A stretch of DNA of 64,000 nucleotides from Pseudomaricurvus sp050633365 (lineage in GTDB: Bacteria > Pseudomonadota > Gammaproteobacteria > Pseudomonadales > Cellvibrionaceae): assembly GCA_050633365.1 (NCBI GenBank), contig JBOEGJ010000009.1, positions 210,639-274,638 on the forward strand, in the 5' to 3' direction. Under the pieces are notes generated by a model. It saw only the letters and a program-made list of their open reading frames with translations, was not told the DNA's origin and did no database searches. Below, piece by piece: positions 1 through 8,012 of the stretch. The stretch's first letter is position 1. Every line of letters begins with the position of its first letter. A program made the position numbers and the translations under genes.

Positions 1-1
1 A

Positions 2-1597
2 GGCCTTTTGGGGCGGTTTATGAACATCATGCTCAACACGATATTCCCATATCTCGTGCTTGGATCGCTGTTTGGAGCCTCCGCCGGTGGGCAATCCCTG
101 ATCAAGCTGGCATTTCGTTGGACACGCAAATTGCGCGGTGGACCAGCCCATGCCGCAATCGTGTCCTCAGCCATGTTCGGAACTATATCAGGCGGGCCAA
201 TCGTAAACGTGTTGTCCACAGGTGTCCTGACAATCCCGATGATGCTGCGACGCGGATTTTCCAAGGTATTTGCGGGCGGGGTCGAAGCGGCTGCGTCCTC
301 TGGCGGCTCCATCATGCCTCCCGTCATGGGAGTTGCTGCCTTCGTGCTGGCCTCACTCACCGTGGTTCCCTATTCTCAGGTCATCATCGCAGCGATCATC
401 CCGGCGATCGCTTACTTCTTCTGCTTGTTTCTTTCGGTCATCTTTCAGACCCGCAAACAGAAGATCGAAGCCATTGGCGAGTTGACCGATGATATGCGCA
501 TGTCACGTCAGGATATCCTGAATCTGGCGATGATATTCGGGCCAATCCTTTTAATTCTTGTTTTACTTCTGACGACCAAGGAAATGGTGGGCTGCGGCTT
601 GCTAGGCGGCGTTTTGGGCGCTGAGCGTAGTATTGTTGATGGGGCCTGCACCGTCCAAAGCCTGTCATGGTTTCAGCAGGCGGTGCAAAACGCCGCGGGC
701 GATGCAGGAAGCGCCGGATGGTGGGCGGTTATGCTGCTGATCGCGCTGCTGTTCGTCGACCCCGAAGTGCGCAAGATGCCATCCAAGATCGTCGACGCAT
801 TGTCGGATGCCGGTATTTTGGTGTCCACGCTTTATCTGATGTTCCTTGCCGTCTCTATAATCGACTTTTGCCTGCAATTCACGGGCTTGCCGAATTTCAT
901 TTCATTGGATGTGCTAGGTTGGTTGCAGACGCTAAATCTTGGGCAAGACGGAGCAGTCGGTTTCCAATTGATTGCCCTGCTCGTCACAATGTTCATCGCC
1001 ATTTTGCTCGGCATGGGGATGCCAGCTGTTCCAGCCTATATCAACGTTGCACTGCTGATGGGGCCGGTTCTCGCAGGCCTTGGGATCGCGACTTTCACGG
1101 CGCATATGTTCATCTTCTACTTCGCGGTGGCGAGCGCAATTACACCGCCAATCGCGCTGGCGGCTTTCGCGGCTGCATCAATTACCAAGGCAAACCCGAT
1201 GGCCACCGGATTTTCCGCGGTGAAATCTGGCATTGTAATGTTTGTGATCCCGTTTGTCTTTGCGCTCTATCCAGAAATCCTTCTGATCGAAGCCGCCGTA
1301 ATTGACCCGGTCAAAAGCGCCAGTGGAGTAGACGTATTCCTGCCAGGCTATGATGGGACAACGAACTGGCCTGCCTTGATGCTGGTGCTTTGCAGAATTG
1401 CTTTGGCGCTATACTTGCTTTCCAGTTCGCTGGCTGGATTTGACCATCGCAAACTTGCGGCTTGGGAAATTTTGTTACGCTTGGGCCTTGCGGTTTTGAT
1501 CCTATCGTTCAGCATTCCATTTCAGCTTGTCGGAGTCATTGGTGCCATGGCGATACTGTTCTGGCACGCTTCTACTGAGCGCAGAAAGCCCGCATAA
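2..1597 (+). CDS. TRAP transporter fused permease, large (DctM-type) part, 5' truncated
   Basis: The reading frame is open to the left edge, so the N-terminus lies outside the window; the first in-window start codon is a TTG at 8. The product is a very hydrophobic protein with about a dozen membrane segments. The block GGPIVNVLSTGVLTIPMM followed by a glycine-rich EAAASSGGSIMPP stretch is characteristic of the large permease of TAXI-type TRAP transporters, which are often fused to the small DctQ-like subunit. Such permeases sit in the inner membrane and use an ion gradient to import organic acids delivered by a periplasmic binding protein. The binding protein gene is not in the window and presumably lies upstream. 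The substrate cannot be told from the sequence. Family assignment is secure. Confidence 0.88.
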   Translation, partial: GLLGRFMNIMLNTIFPYLVLGSLFGASAGGQSLIKLAFRWTRKLRGGPAHAAIVSSAMFGTISGGPIVNVLSTGVLTIPMMLRRGFSKVFAGGVEAAASSGGSIMPPVMGVAAFVLASLTVVPYSQVIIAAIIPAIAYFFCLFLSVIFQTRKQKIEAIGELTDDMRMSRQDILNLAMIFGPILLILVLLLTTKEMVGCGLLGGVLGAERSIVDGACTVQSLSWFQQAVQNAAGDAGSAGWWAVMLLIALLFVDPEVRKMPSKIVDALSDAGILVSTLYLMFLAVSIIDFCLQFTGLPNFISLDVLGWLQTLNLGQDGAVGFQLIALLVTMFIAILLGMGMPAVPAYINVALLMGPVLAGLGIATFTAHMFIFYFAVASAITPPIALAAFAAASITKANPMATGFSAVKSGIVMFVIPFVFALYPEILLIEAAVIDPVKSASGVDVFLPGYDGTTNWPALMLVLCRIALALYLLSSSLAGFDHRKLAAWEILLRLGLAVLILSFSIPFQLVGVIGAMAILFWHASTERRKPA

Positions 1598-1729
1598 CCT
1601 TGGATAGGCCGGAGAATGCCTTTCGAATGCGGTTGGCTTTGCGCCATTAGCACTGAATACTGTTAACGATGAGTCATCGAAAAACAGGGCTAGAACAAAC
1701 AACCGTAATAAAGCTTGGGGGAATAGCTT

Positions 1730-2191
1730 GTGTGGCAGGGAACGTTGTTGAGTATTCACACTGCGGTTGAGCTACGCGCTCCAATGGTTGAGCACACAGA
1801 AATTCGCTTGATCCAAGGACGGGGATTGGAAGGTGACCGCTATATGACCGGACGAGGCAAATTTTCGGAATTTCCCGACATCCGCGAGGTAACTCTAATT
1901 GAAAATGAAACCCTGATCGCACTGAAGCGGGATCACGAAACTATCCTCACCCCAAATGAACACCGACGGAATCTCACCACGTCAGGCGTTCCGCTAAACC
2001 ACTTGGTAGGTAAGCGATTCAGAGTTGGTGAAACAGTGCTTTTAGGAGGGCGATTAAACACCCCGTGTCGTTATCTCGACCTTGTAACGAAAAAGGCCGT
2101 TTGCGATTTGATGCACCACCGATCCGGGTTGAACTGCTCAATTATAAGCGGTGGCAAGATTTCTGTTGGCGATATCGTGCAGCCTGCCTAG
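1730..2191 (+). CDS. MOSC domain protein
   Basis: A 153-residue protein that starts at a GTG preceded by a purine-rich GGGGGAA. It contains the compact MOSC beta-barrel alone: an N-terminal GRGLEGDRY element, the NEHRRNL segment and the conserved cysteine in NTPCRYLDL near residue 113. MOSC domains bind molybdenum cofactor or carry sulfur, as in MocoSulf proteins and YiiM/YcbX. Stand-alone proteins of this size have no assured reaction. It converges on the operon that ends at 2274, and a strong hairpin separates the two. Nothing links it to the TRAP gene except orientation. Confidence 0.82.
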   Translation: MWQGTLLSIHTAVELRAPMVEHTEIRLIQGRGLEGDRYMTGRGKFSEFPDIREVTLIENETLIALKRDHETILTPNEHRRNLTTSGVPLNHLVGKRFRVGETVLLGGRLNTPCRYLDLVTKKAVCDLMHHRSGLNCSIISGGKISVGDIVQPA

Positions 2192-2205
2192 AGGATCCTC
2201 GTTAC

Positions 2206-2269
2206 AAAGCGCCCATGCCAGACACGCAAGCGGTGATCAGCGCCACTTTTGCGTCAGGCATGGGGCTTT
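2206..2269. terminator. Bidirectional hairpin between convergent genes
   Basis: The arms CCCATGCC (2212-2219) and GGCATGGG (2257-2264) pair perfectly and extend outward through AAAGC/GCTTT with a single bulged G. Further pairing of GAC and CGCAA with TTGCG and TC is possible inside. It lies between the MOSC stop and the stop of the SDR gene, so it can end transcription from both sides. Confidence 0.6.
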
Positions 2270-2273
2270 CCCA

Positions 2274-3110
2274 TCAGGTCTTCTTGGTGTCATCAATAAT
2301 ATTCATCGAAGCTACGCCACTATTGCCCAACTCCACCGAAGCGAACGGGCCACCGTGGCACATATTCCCCGGATCCTGAGAATCCATCGGCTCGGTCTCA
2401 GCCAAAACCGCCTCAGCGAATTGTTCTGCGTTGTCTTTGGGCCGATAACCCAAAAAGCTGGCCTTGGCGTTATCCACAGGCACACGATCATTGTTCGATA
2501 CGCCGTAAACAATTGAAAACCCTGTCACAGGTGTCTCAAGAGAGCGTTGCACAAGCTGGATCAGATCATCGTAGGACAGCCATGAGCCAAGGGCGCGGGC
2601 GTTGTTAACCTGTGCGCAAGACAGAATGCGCATGTGAACACTCTCAAGGCCACGTTTGTCCCAATACATGGAACCAAGGTCTTCTGCGAAACACTTAGCT
2701 AGCCCATAAAACGTATCTGGGCGATGACGCGCTTCGGTATCGATAAATTCATTCTTAGGGTGCATGCCTACCGCATGGATAGAGCTGCCATAAACAACAC
2801 GTTTAAGACCGCGTTGATAGGCCGCTTCCCAAATGTTGTAAGCACCAACAAAGTTCGGGCCGAGCAGCTTTTCAAATGGTCCCTCATCGGCATAAGCGCC
2901 CATGTGAACGACCATATCAGCGCCGTCCAGAACGCGCATCATATCATCAAGGCTGGCCAAATCGCCTTTGGCATAGGTTTCACCTTCATAGAGCGTGCCG
3001 ATATCGTCGACGATGTCGGTCGAGACCAACTCGTCACACATTTTTGACAATGGTTCGCGCAGGTATGACCCAAGTCGGCCAGCTGCGCCTGTCAGAACTA
3101 GTTTTTTCAT
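2274..3110 (-). CDS. NAD-dependent epimerase/dehydratase, uronate dehydrogenase-like
   Basis: A 278-residue extended short-chain dehydrogenase. The N-terminal LTGAAGRLGSYLR supplies the GxxGxxG dinucleotide site, and YGLAK near residue 136 is the YxxxK catalytic pair. The blocks GSSIHAVGMHP, RPDTFYGLAKCFAEDLG and LSYDDLIQLVQ match the uronate dehydrogenase (Udh) branch that oxidises hexuronates to aldarolactones with NAD. Length agrees with that branch (about 265-280). It is the last gene of a six-gene minus-strand operon, 3 bp after the aminotransferase stop. Whether the substrate here is a uronate is uncertain, because no other uronate genes accompany it. Confidence 0.78.
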   Translation of the reverse strand: MKKLVLTGAAGRLGSYLREPLSKMCDELVSTDIVDDIGTLYEGETYAKGDLASLDDMMRVLDGADMVVHMGAYADEGPFEKLLGPNFVGAYNIWEAAYQRGLKRVVYGSSIHAVGMHPKNEFIDTEARHRPDTFYGLAKCFAEDLGSMYWDKRGLESVHMRILSCAQVNNARALGSWLSYDDLIQLVQRSLETPVTGFSIVYGVSNNDRVPVDNAKASFLGYRPKDNAEQFAEAVLAETEPMDSQDPGNMCHGGPFASVELGNSGVASMNIIDDTKKT

Positions 3111-3113
3111 CGG

Positions 3114-4325
3114 TTAGGTCTTTCTTTTTAGTTTTGCAACAGAGGCCGCGATGCGATCCATCGCTTCGTCCAAGACATCCACGGAGGCAGCAGTTGAGAT
3201 ACGGAAGAACGGCGACAGCTCATATGCACTGCCCGGAACTGCGGCGATGCCAGCATCTTTCAGGATATAAGCGGTTACTTCAGCATCATTGTCCAGCGTT
3301 TCACCGTCTTTTGTTTGCGCACCAATGAAATCGGCGCAGCCGATTAGCCCGTAAAATGCACCGCCCGGCGCATCAAGGGTGAGCCCGTCCATCTTGGACA
3401 CGCGCTTCACGACAAGATCACGGCGTTCTTCAAATGCAGCGCAAAACGCGCGCACGTCATCTTGCGGGCCGTTTAATGCAGCAGCGGCGGCGGCCTGTGC
3501 CACAGAACACGCGCCCGAGCATATCTGGCTTTGCACCTTGGTCATGGCCGCAATCAGTGGCTTGGGACCAGCGCCATAGCCGATCCGCCAGCCCGTCATG
3601 GCGTAGGCTTTGGACACGCCATTGACGGTCAACGTGCGATCCTTCAGTGCCGGATTGGCTGCGGCAAAGGACAGGAACTTACGCCCATCAAACAAAATGT
3701 GTTCATAGATTTCATCCGACAGGATCAACACATGCGGGTGTTTTTCAAGCACCGCCCCCAAAGCACACAGATCGTCGTCGGAATAGACTGCGCCCGCAGG
3801 GTTCGACGGCAGATTGAGCATGATCCAGCGTGTCTTTGGTGTGATCGCCGCCTCAAGTTGATCTGGCGTCAGGCGGAAACCGTTCTCAGCGGGGCATTTC
3901 AAGGCAACGGCTTGCCCACCGAGAATGAGAACGATGTCCTTGTACTGGCCAAAATATGGGGCGCACATCAGGACTTCGTCATCCTGCTCAAGGGTGGCCA
4001 TCATCGCGTTGAACAGCACTTGTTTCGCGCCGTTGGACACGATCACTTCGTCCACTGCGAAGCTGAGATTGTTCTCACGTTGCAATTTGTCTACGACTGC
4101 GCGGCGCATCTCTAGCGTGCCATTGGTCGGCGGATAACGGGTTTCACCGCGCAAAGCCGCTTGGTGCGCAGCCTCAACAATATGGGCGGGCGTGTCGAAA
4201 TCAGGCTCTCCCAAACCCAGATCAATGACGTCTTCGCCGCGCGCCTTGGCCTCTTTCGCAGCTTGGCTCACCCAAGCCGAAGCAGAGGGTTTGACAGGGT
4301 CAAGACGGGAGGCCGCAAACCTCAT
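3114..4325 (-). CDS. Class I/II pyridoxal-phosphate aminotransferase
   Basis: A 403-residue cytosolic fold-type I aminotransferase of the aspartate aminotransferase group. The protein shows the N-terminal DLGLGEPDFDTP, the cofactor-binding NLPSNPAGA, SDEIYEH, and the SKAYAMTGWRIGY block with the lysine that forms the Schiff base; the substrate carboxylate arginine is in FFRIS near the C-terminus. The start codon overlaps the aldolase stop by 4 bp (ATGA), indicating translational coupling. Within the operon it would transaminate an amino acid or a keto acid made or cleaved by the neighbouring oxidase and aldolase. The actual amino donor and acceptor are not known. Confidence 0.88.
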   Translation of the reverse strand: MRFAASRLDPVKPSASAWVSQAAKEAKARGEDVIDLGLGEPDFDTPAHIVEAAHQAALRGETRYPPTNGTLEMRRAVVDKLQRENNLSFAVDEVIVSNGAKQVLFNAMMATLEQDDEVLMCAPYFGQYKDIVLILGGQAVALKCPAENGFRLTPDQLEAAITPKTRWIMLNLPSNPAGAVYSDDDLCALGAVLEKHPHVLILSDEIYEHILFDGRKFLSFAAANPALKDRTLTVNGVSKAYAMTGWRIGYGAGPKPLIAAMTKVQSQICSGACSVAQAAAAAALNGPQDDVRAFCAAFEERRDLVVKRVSKMDGLTLDAPGGAFYGLIGCADFIGAQTKDGETLDNDAEVTAYILKDAGIAAVPGSAYELSPFFRISTAASVDVLDEAMDRIAASVAKLKRKT

Positions 4326-5095
4326 GCCAATCCACCTTTCACGGTCGCAAGCAACTGATCTGACGCTTTGGCCAAAAGGCTCGCGTCCGTTCCGCAGGCC
4401 ACGAAAGTGAACCCCTCGTTCAGCAATTCAACCGCAAAGGCGGAATCAAGAACAAGAGTTCCAACGGGCATACCTTTTGCTATCAACTTTTGCGCCGCTG
4501 GCTTAATCAAGTCCCAAACCTCTGGATCCATCGGCTTACCAAGTTTGCCGATGTCGGCGGCGATATCCGCAGGTCCGAAGAAAATCCCGGTGACGCCCTC
4601 AACGTCGCTGATCGCTTCTGCTTGCTCTATGGCTGCGCGCGTCTCTAGCTGTAGCAATACCGTCGTCTCTTCCTCAACGCGCGCGGTGTAATCTGTGACC
4701 CTGCCAAATTTCGTCGCACGGGTCGCACCAGACACACCGCGAACGCCATGCGGTGGATAACGGGTTGCGGCGACGGCGTTCTTCGCCTCTTCAACCGATT
4801 GGATCATCGGGAACAAGATACCCGGTGCACCTAGATCAAGCAGGCGTTTGACTGCGACGGTGTCGTTCCATTCCACCCGTACTATTGCCGTTGTTTCGCT
4901 TGCGGCAAAGGCCTGCAATTGGCCTAAGACACTGATATAATCATTTGGGGTGTGCTCCATGTCAACGAGCGCCCAATCGTAGCCCGCAGGTGATATGACC
5001 TCTGCGACAACGTTACTGCACAGGCTGATCCAAAGCCCGATCTGTTTATCGCCAGCGGCCAACGCCGCAGTGAAAGCGTTTGTTGCCAATTTCAT
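4322..5095 (-). CDS. HpcH/HpaI family aldolase
   Basis: A 257-residue metal-dependent class II aldolase of the HpcH/HpaI family. These enzymes cleave 4-hydroxy-2-oxo acids into pyruvate and an aldehyde. GLWISLCS, ALVDMEHTPNDY (the acidic and histidine residues near the active site), GILFPMIQSVEEAK, PPHGVRGVSG and FFGPADIAADIG follow the family order. The length is normal. Its start overlaps the oxidase stop as TAATG and its stop overlaps the aminotransferase start. Together with that enzyme it suggests release of a 2-oxo acid and its amination. The aldehyde product is not predictable. Confidence 0.88.
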   Translation of the reverse strand: MKLATNAFTAALAAGDKQIGLWISLCSNVVAEVISPAGYDWALVDMEHTPNDYISVLGQLQAFAASETTAIVRVEWNDTVAVKRLLDLGAPGILFPMIQSVEEAKNAVAATRYPPHGVRGVSGATRATKFGRVTDYTARVEEETTVLLQLETRAAIEQAEAISDVEGVTGIFFGPADIAADIGKLGKPMDPEVWDLIKPAAQKLIAKGMPVGTLVLDSAFAVELLNEGFTFVACGTDASLLAKASDQLLATVKGGLA

Positions 5096-6306
5096 TAGAT
5101 TATCGCCTTTTCAATGATCTTTTGCCCCGCAGGGATACGATCAAAGTGAAACTGTGTCATGTCTAGCGTTTTATATGTGCCATGCACCATAATCTCAGCA
5201 GTTCCGCGCCCCATCGCGGGAGATTGTTGCAACCCGTGACCAGAAAAACCGTTGAGGAAAAAGAAGTTTTCAACCTCCATATGCGGCCCCAAAATAGCGT
5301 TATGATCAAAGGTGTTATAGGCATAGTGCCCTGCCCATTCTGATTGCACTTTGATCGCTTCGAATTGGGGAATACGTGTGGCAAGGATTGGCCAGACATG
5401 ATCCTGCCAAATGCTGTGATCCATGATAAAATCATCTGGATCAACGGCAGGATCGATGTCAGAATGCCCGCCACACTGATAGGTGCCACCACCGTTCTCT
5501 CGCACGTGAACCCCGGATGGATCGATGGTGAGCGGTAGATCACGATCAAGCGGTTGCTCGGCCGAAAAAATCCATGAAAAGCGTTTGCGCGGCTCGACCG
5601 GCACGTTGATCCCAGCCATCTGGGCGGTAGCGGCTGCGCGGGGCCCTGAAGCGTTCAAGACTTGGCCACAAGCAATGACCTCGCCCGATTTCAATGTAAC
5701 GCTTTCGACGCGCGTGCCAGCGGCGTTTTTGTTCACCGCGACCACTTCGTTTTCGACATATTCGACGCCGCGTTCGCGCGCTGATTTGCGCCACCAGTCA
5801 AAGACAGCCGTGGCGTCCCAAAACCCTTCGTCGACCAGATTGATCGAGCCCAAAACGATGTCGTCCACGTTGTAGAACGGATAGGCCGCTTTGATCTGAT
5901 TGGGGGTCATCAATTGAGTGGCCGCACCAGCGGCCAGTTGCACCTGCTGGCTTTCGCGCAAAACCTCTGCAAAGCTTTCGTTGTCCGCTAAATACATGTA
6001 GCCGAAGGAGCGGATCGACAGGTCAGGCACCCGATCATCATTGCCCATGTAGTGCGGCAGATTCTTTACGAAATCAGCGGCAAACTGGCTGATGCGCACG
6101 TTCAATTCGCCTGAAAACTGCTGCCGCATGCACGAATTGGTGTGCATCGTGGAAGTGTTTTCGTAAGTTAAATCACGATCGACAACCAAGACAGTGCCAT
6201 CAAAATCCTTGTCATCAGACAAGAACCAAGCGGCAGAGGCGCCCATCATCGCACCGCCAATAATGACCACATCATAGGAATTGCTTTTGGGTGTTTGGGT
6301 TTTCAT
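5095..6306 (-). CDS. FAD-dependent oxidoreductase, D-amino-acid oxidase (DAO) family
   Basis: A 403-residue flavoprotein. VVIIGGAMMGASAAWFL at residues 14-30 is the Rossmann ADP-binding motif, though the usual third glycine is replaced (GGAMMG). The C-terminal NGFSGHGLQQSPAMGR is the second FAD contact typical of sarcosine, glycine and D-amino acid oxidases. It is translationally coupled on both sides (ATGA with hyuB, TAATG with the aldolase). DAO enzymes oxidise secondary or primary amines to imines. Placed after a hydantoinase or oxoprolinase, it could oxidise the N-substituted amino acid released by that enzyme. Substrate unknown. Confidence 0.85.
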   Translation of the reverse strand: MKTQTPKSNSYDVVIIGGAMMGASAAWFLSDDKDFDGTVLVVDRDLTYENTSTMHTNSCMRQQFSGELNVRISQFAADFVKNLPHYMGNDDRVPDLSIRSFGYMYLADNESFAEVLRESQQVQLAAGAATQLMTPNQIKAAYPFYNVDDIVLGSINLVDEGFWDATAVFDWWRKSARERGVEYVENEVVAVNKNAAGTRVESVTLKSGEVIACGQVLNASGPRAAATAQMAGINVPVEPRKRFSWIFSAEQPLDRDLPLTIDPSGVHVRENGGGTYQCGGHSDIDPAVDPDDFIMDHSIWQDHVWPILATRIPQFEAIKVQSEWAGHYAYNTFDHNAILGPHMEVENFFFLNGFSGHGLQQSPAMGRGTAEIMVHGTYKTLDMTQFHFDRIPAGQKIIEKAII

Positions 6307-8012
6307 AGTGTCTCTCCTCGTGCGACGGCTGCCTGAACCTCTGCAATTTCTGCGGCGGATAGGTTGTAGTCTCTGGCGGCAGTCTCGGCCGAGATATACC
6401 CGCGCGCCAGATCACGTTTGACGAGATCCACAGATCGCTCGGACGGATCGCCGTAGCCAGCGCCGCCGGGAAAGGCCATGACAACTTTGCGCCCGTGGGC
6501 GACGAATTGTTTGCCTTTGCCATTCATCGCGGCGCCATCGTCTTGGACAATCGTTGTGGGCGCACCTGCCCCACCACCGCGCCTACCGCGGGCCGGATGA
6601 TCAACGCGGTCAAACATCGCTTGGATGTCAAACTCATGCCCTTCCTGCGCGCCAACTTCCATGTATTGGCCGAGGCCGCCACGTGTCTTGCCAGCGCCGC
6701 CTGAATCGGGTCGCAGTTCTTTGCGCCAGATGATGACGGGACCTGCATGTTCCGTCGCCTCGATCGGCATTGTCATCACACCAGACGGAAAGGCGGTCGC
6801 GTTCAAACCATCATGTTCGGGCCGCGCGCCTGATCCGCCTGAGTTAAAGGTCAGAACCTCGGATCGGCGCGCATGTGCGGGGGCTGGCGCGTCCGTGCGG
6901 GGACGCAGCGAAACTTGGAAGTTGCACAGGCATCCCGCACCCTCAGCAGGCACCAGACCTGGTACGATCTTATCAAAGGCATTGTAGACTGCGTCCGGCA
7001 CAAAATGCCCGACGATATGGCGCAACGCGACCGGAGCAGGATGCAACGCGTTCACGATCGAGTTTTCAGGGGCTTCGATCTCGAACGGCGCAAGCGAGGC
7101 TGCGTTGTTCGGAATTTCAGGCGCGATGGCGACCTTGAGGGCATAACAGGCATAGGCTTTTGCGTAGACCAGCGGGCAGTTTATACCTTTCTTATCGAGA
7201 CCCGTCGAACCTGTGAAATCGGACACAATCTTGTCGCCCTCAACACTAACTTTCACTTTCAGCGTGATAGGACGGTCAAAGCCATCCATAGTCATCTCGC
7301 CCGTTGCTGATTGCTGTGGCAAGGCTGCGATCCGCTCAATCGTGGCACGGCGGGAATTGTCGAGGATGAAGTCAGCAATGCCATTGAGATCATCAAGGTC
7401 AAATTCCGCCATCATATCGACAAGGCGGCGATGGCCGATCTCGTTACAGGTCGCGAGCGCGTATATGTCACCGATCAATTGATCAGGCTCGCGCACGTTG
7501 CCACGGATAATGCGCGTCAGGGTTTCATCGACCGCGCCTTTGTCGGCGAATTTCATGATCGGGATATAGAGACCTTCTTCGTAAACGCTATGCGCATCAG
7601 CGCCAAAACCACGCCCGCCAATGTCCACGATATGGGCGGTACAGGCAAAGAAGCCGACCAGCGCGCCTTTATGGAACGAGGGCGTGACCATGGTAATGTC
7701 GTGCAGGTGCCCTGTGCCTTCCCAAGGATCGTTGGTGATGTAGATATCGCCGTCATGGATATTGTCGCGCCCAATACGGCGGATGAAATGCGCCACGGCA
7801 TCGGCCATGGCGTTCACGTGACCGGGAGTTCCAGTGACAGCTTGGGCCAGCATATTGCCCTCGACGTCATAGACACCTGCCGACAAATCGCCGGCTTCTC
7901 GCACCGAAGTGGAAAACGCCGTGCGAACCAGCGCCTGCGCCTGCTCTTCCACGACCGAGATGAGACGGTTCCACATCACCTGATAGGCAACTTTTGAATG
8001 CTGCGTGCTCAT
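6303..8012 (-). CDS. hyuB: Hydantoinase B / oxoprolinase family protein
   Basis: A 569-residue homologue of the beta subunit of N-methylhydantoinase and of the C-terminal half of 5-oxoprolinase. Typical blocks are EQAQALVRTAFSTSVREAGDLS near the N-terminus, DIYITNDPWEGTGHLHD, FFACTAHIVDIGG, and the C-terminal FNSGGSGARPEHDGL and PGGAGYGDPSER. It is the partner of HyuA, and the pair hydrolyses cyclic amides using ATP. The start overlaps the hyuA stop by 4 bp. Members also include acetone and acetophenone carboxylase subunits, so the cyclic amide substrate is inferred only. Cytosolic. Confidence 0.9.
   Translation of the reverse strand: MSTQHSKVAYQVMWNRLISVVEEQAQALVRTAFSTSVREAGDLSAGVYDVEGNMLAQAVTGTPGHVNAMADAVAHFIRRIGRDNIHDGDIYITNDPWEGTGHLHDITMVTPSFHKGALVGFFACTAHIVDIGGRGFGADAHSVYEEGLYIPIMKFADKGAVDETLTRIIRGNVREPDQLIGDIYALATCNEIGHRRLVDMMAEFDLDDLNGIADFILDNSRRATIERIAALPQQSATGEMTMDGFDRPITLKVKVSVEGDKIVSDFTGSTGLDKKGINCPLVYAKAYACYALKVAIAPEIPNNAASLAPFEIEAPENSIVNALHPAPVALRHIVGHFVPDAVYNAFDKIVPGLVPAEGAGCLCNFQVSLRPRTDAPAPAHARRSEVLTFNSGGSGARPEHDGLNATAFPSGVMTMPIEATEHAGPVIIWRKELRPDSGGAGKTRGGLGQYMEVGAQEGHEFDIQAMFDRVDHPARGRRGGGAGAPTTIVQDDGAAMNGKGKQFVAHGRKVVMAFPGGAGYGDPSERSVDLVKRDLARGYISAETAARDYNLSAAEIAEVQAAVARGETL

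Noticed and set aside
667..1305. 212-codon plus-strand open frame overlapping the TRAP permease
   Set aside because: Out-of-frame shadow of a gene with clear TRAP motifs; arginine-rich and without a ribosome binding site.
1562..1577. TGGCACGCTTC, which resembles the local sigma-54 -24 element
   Set aside because: The -12 TTGC is missing at the right distance and the site is within the TRAP coding sequence.
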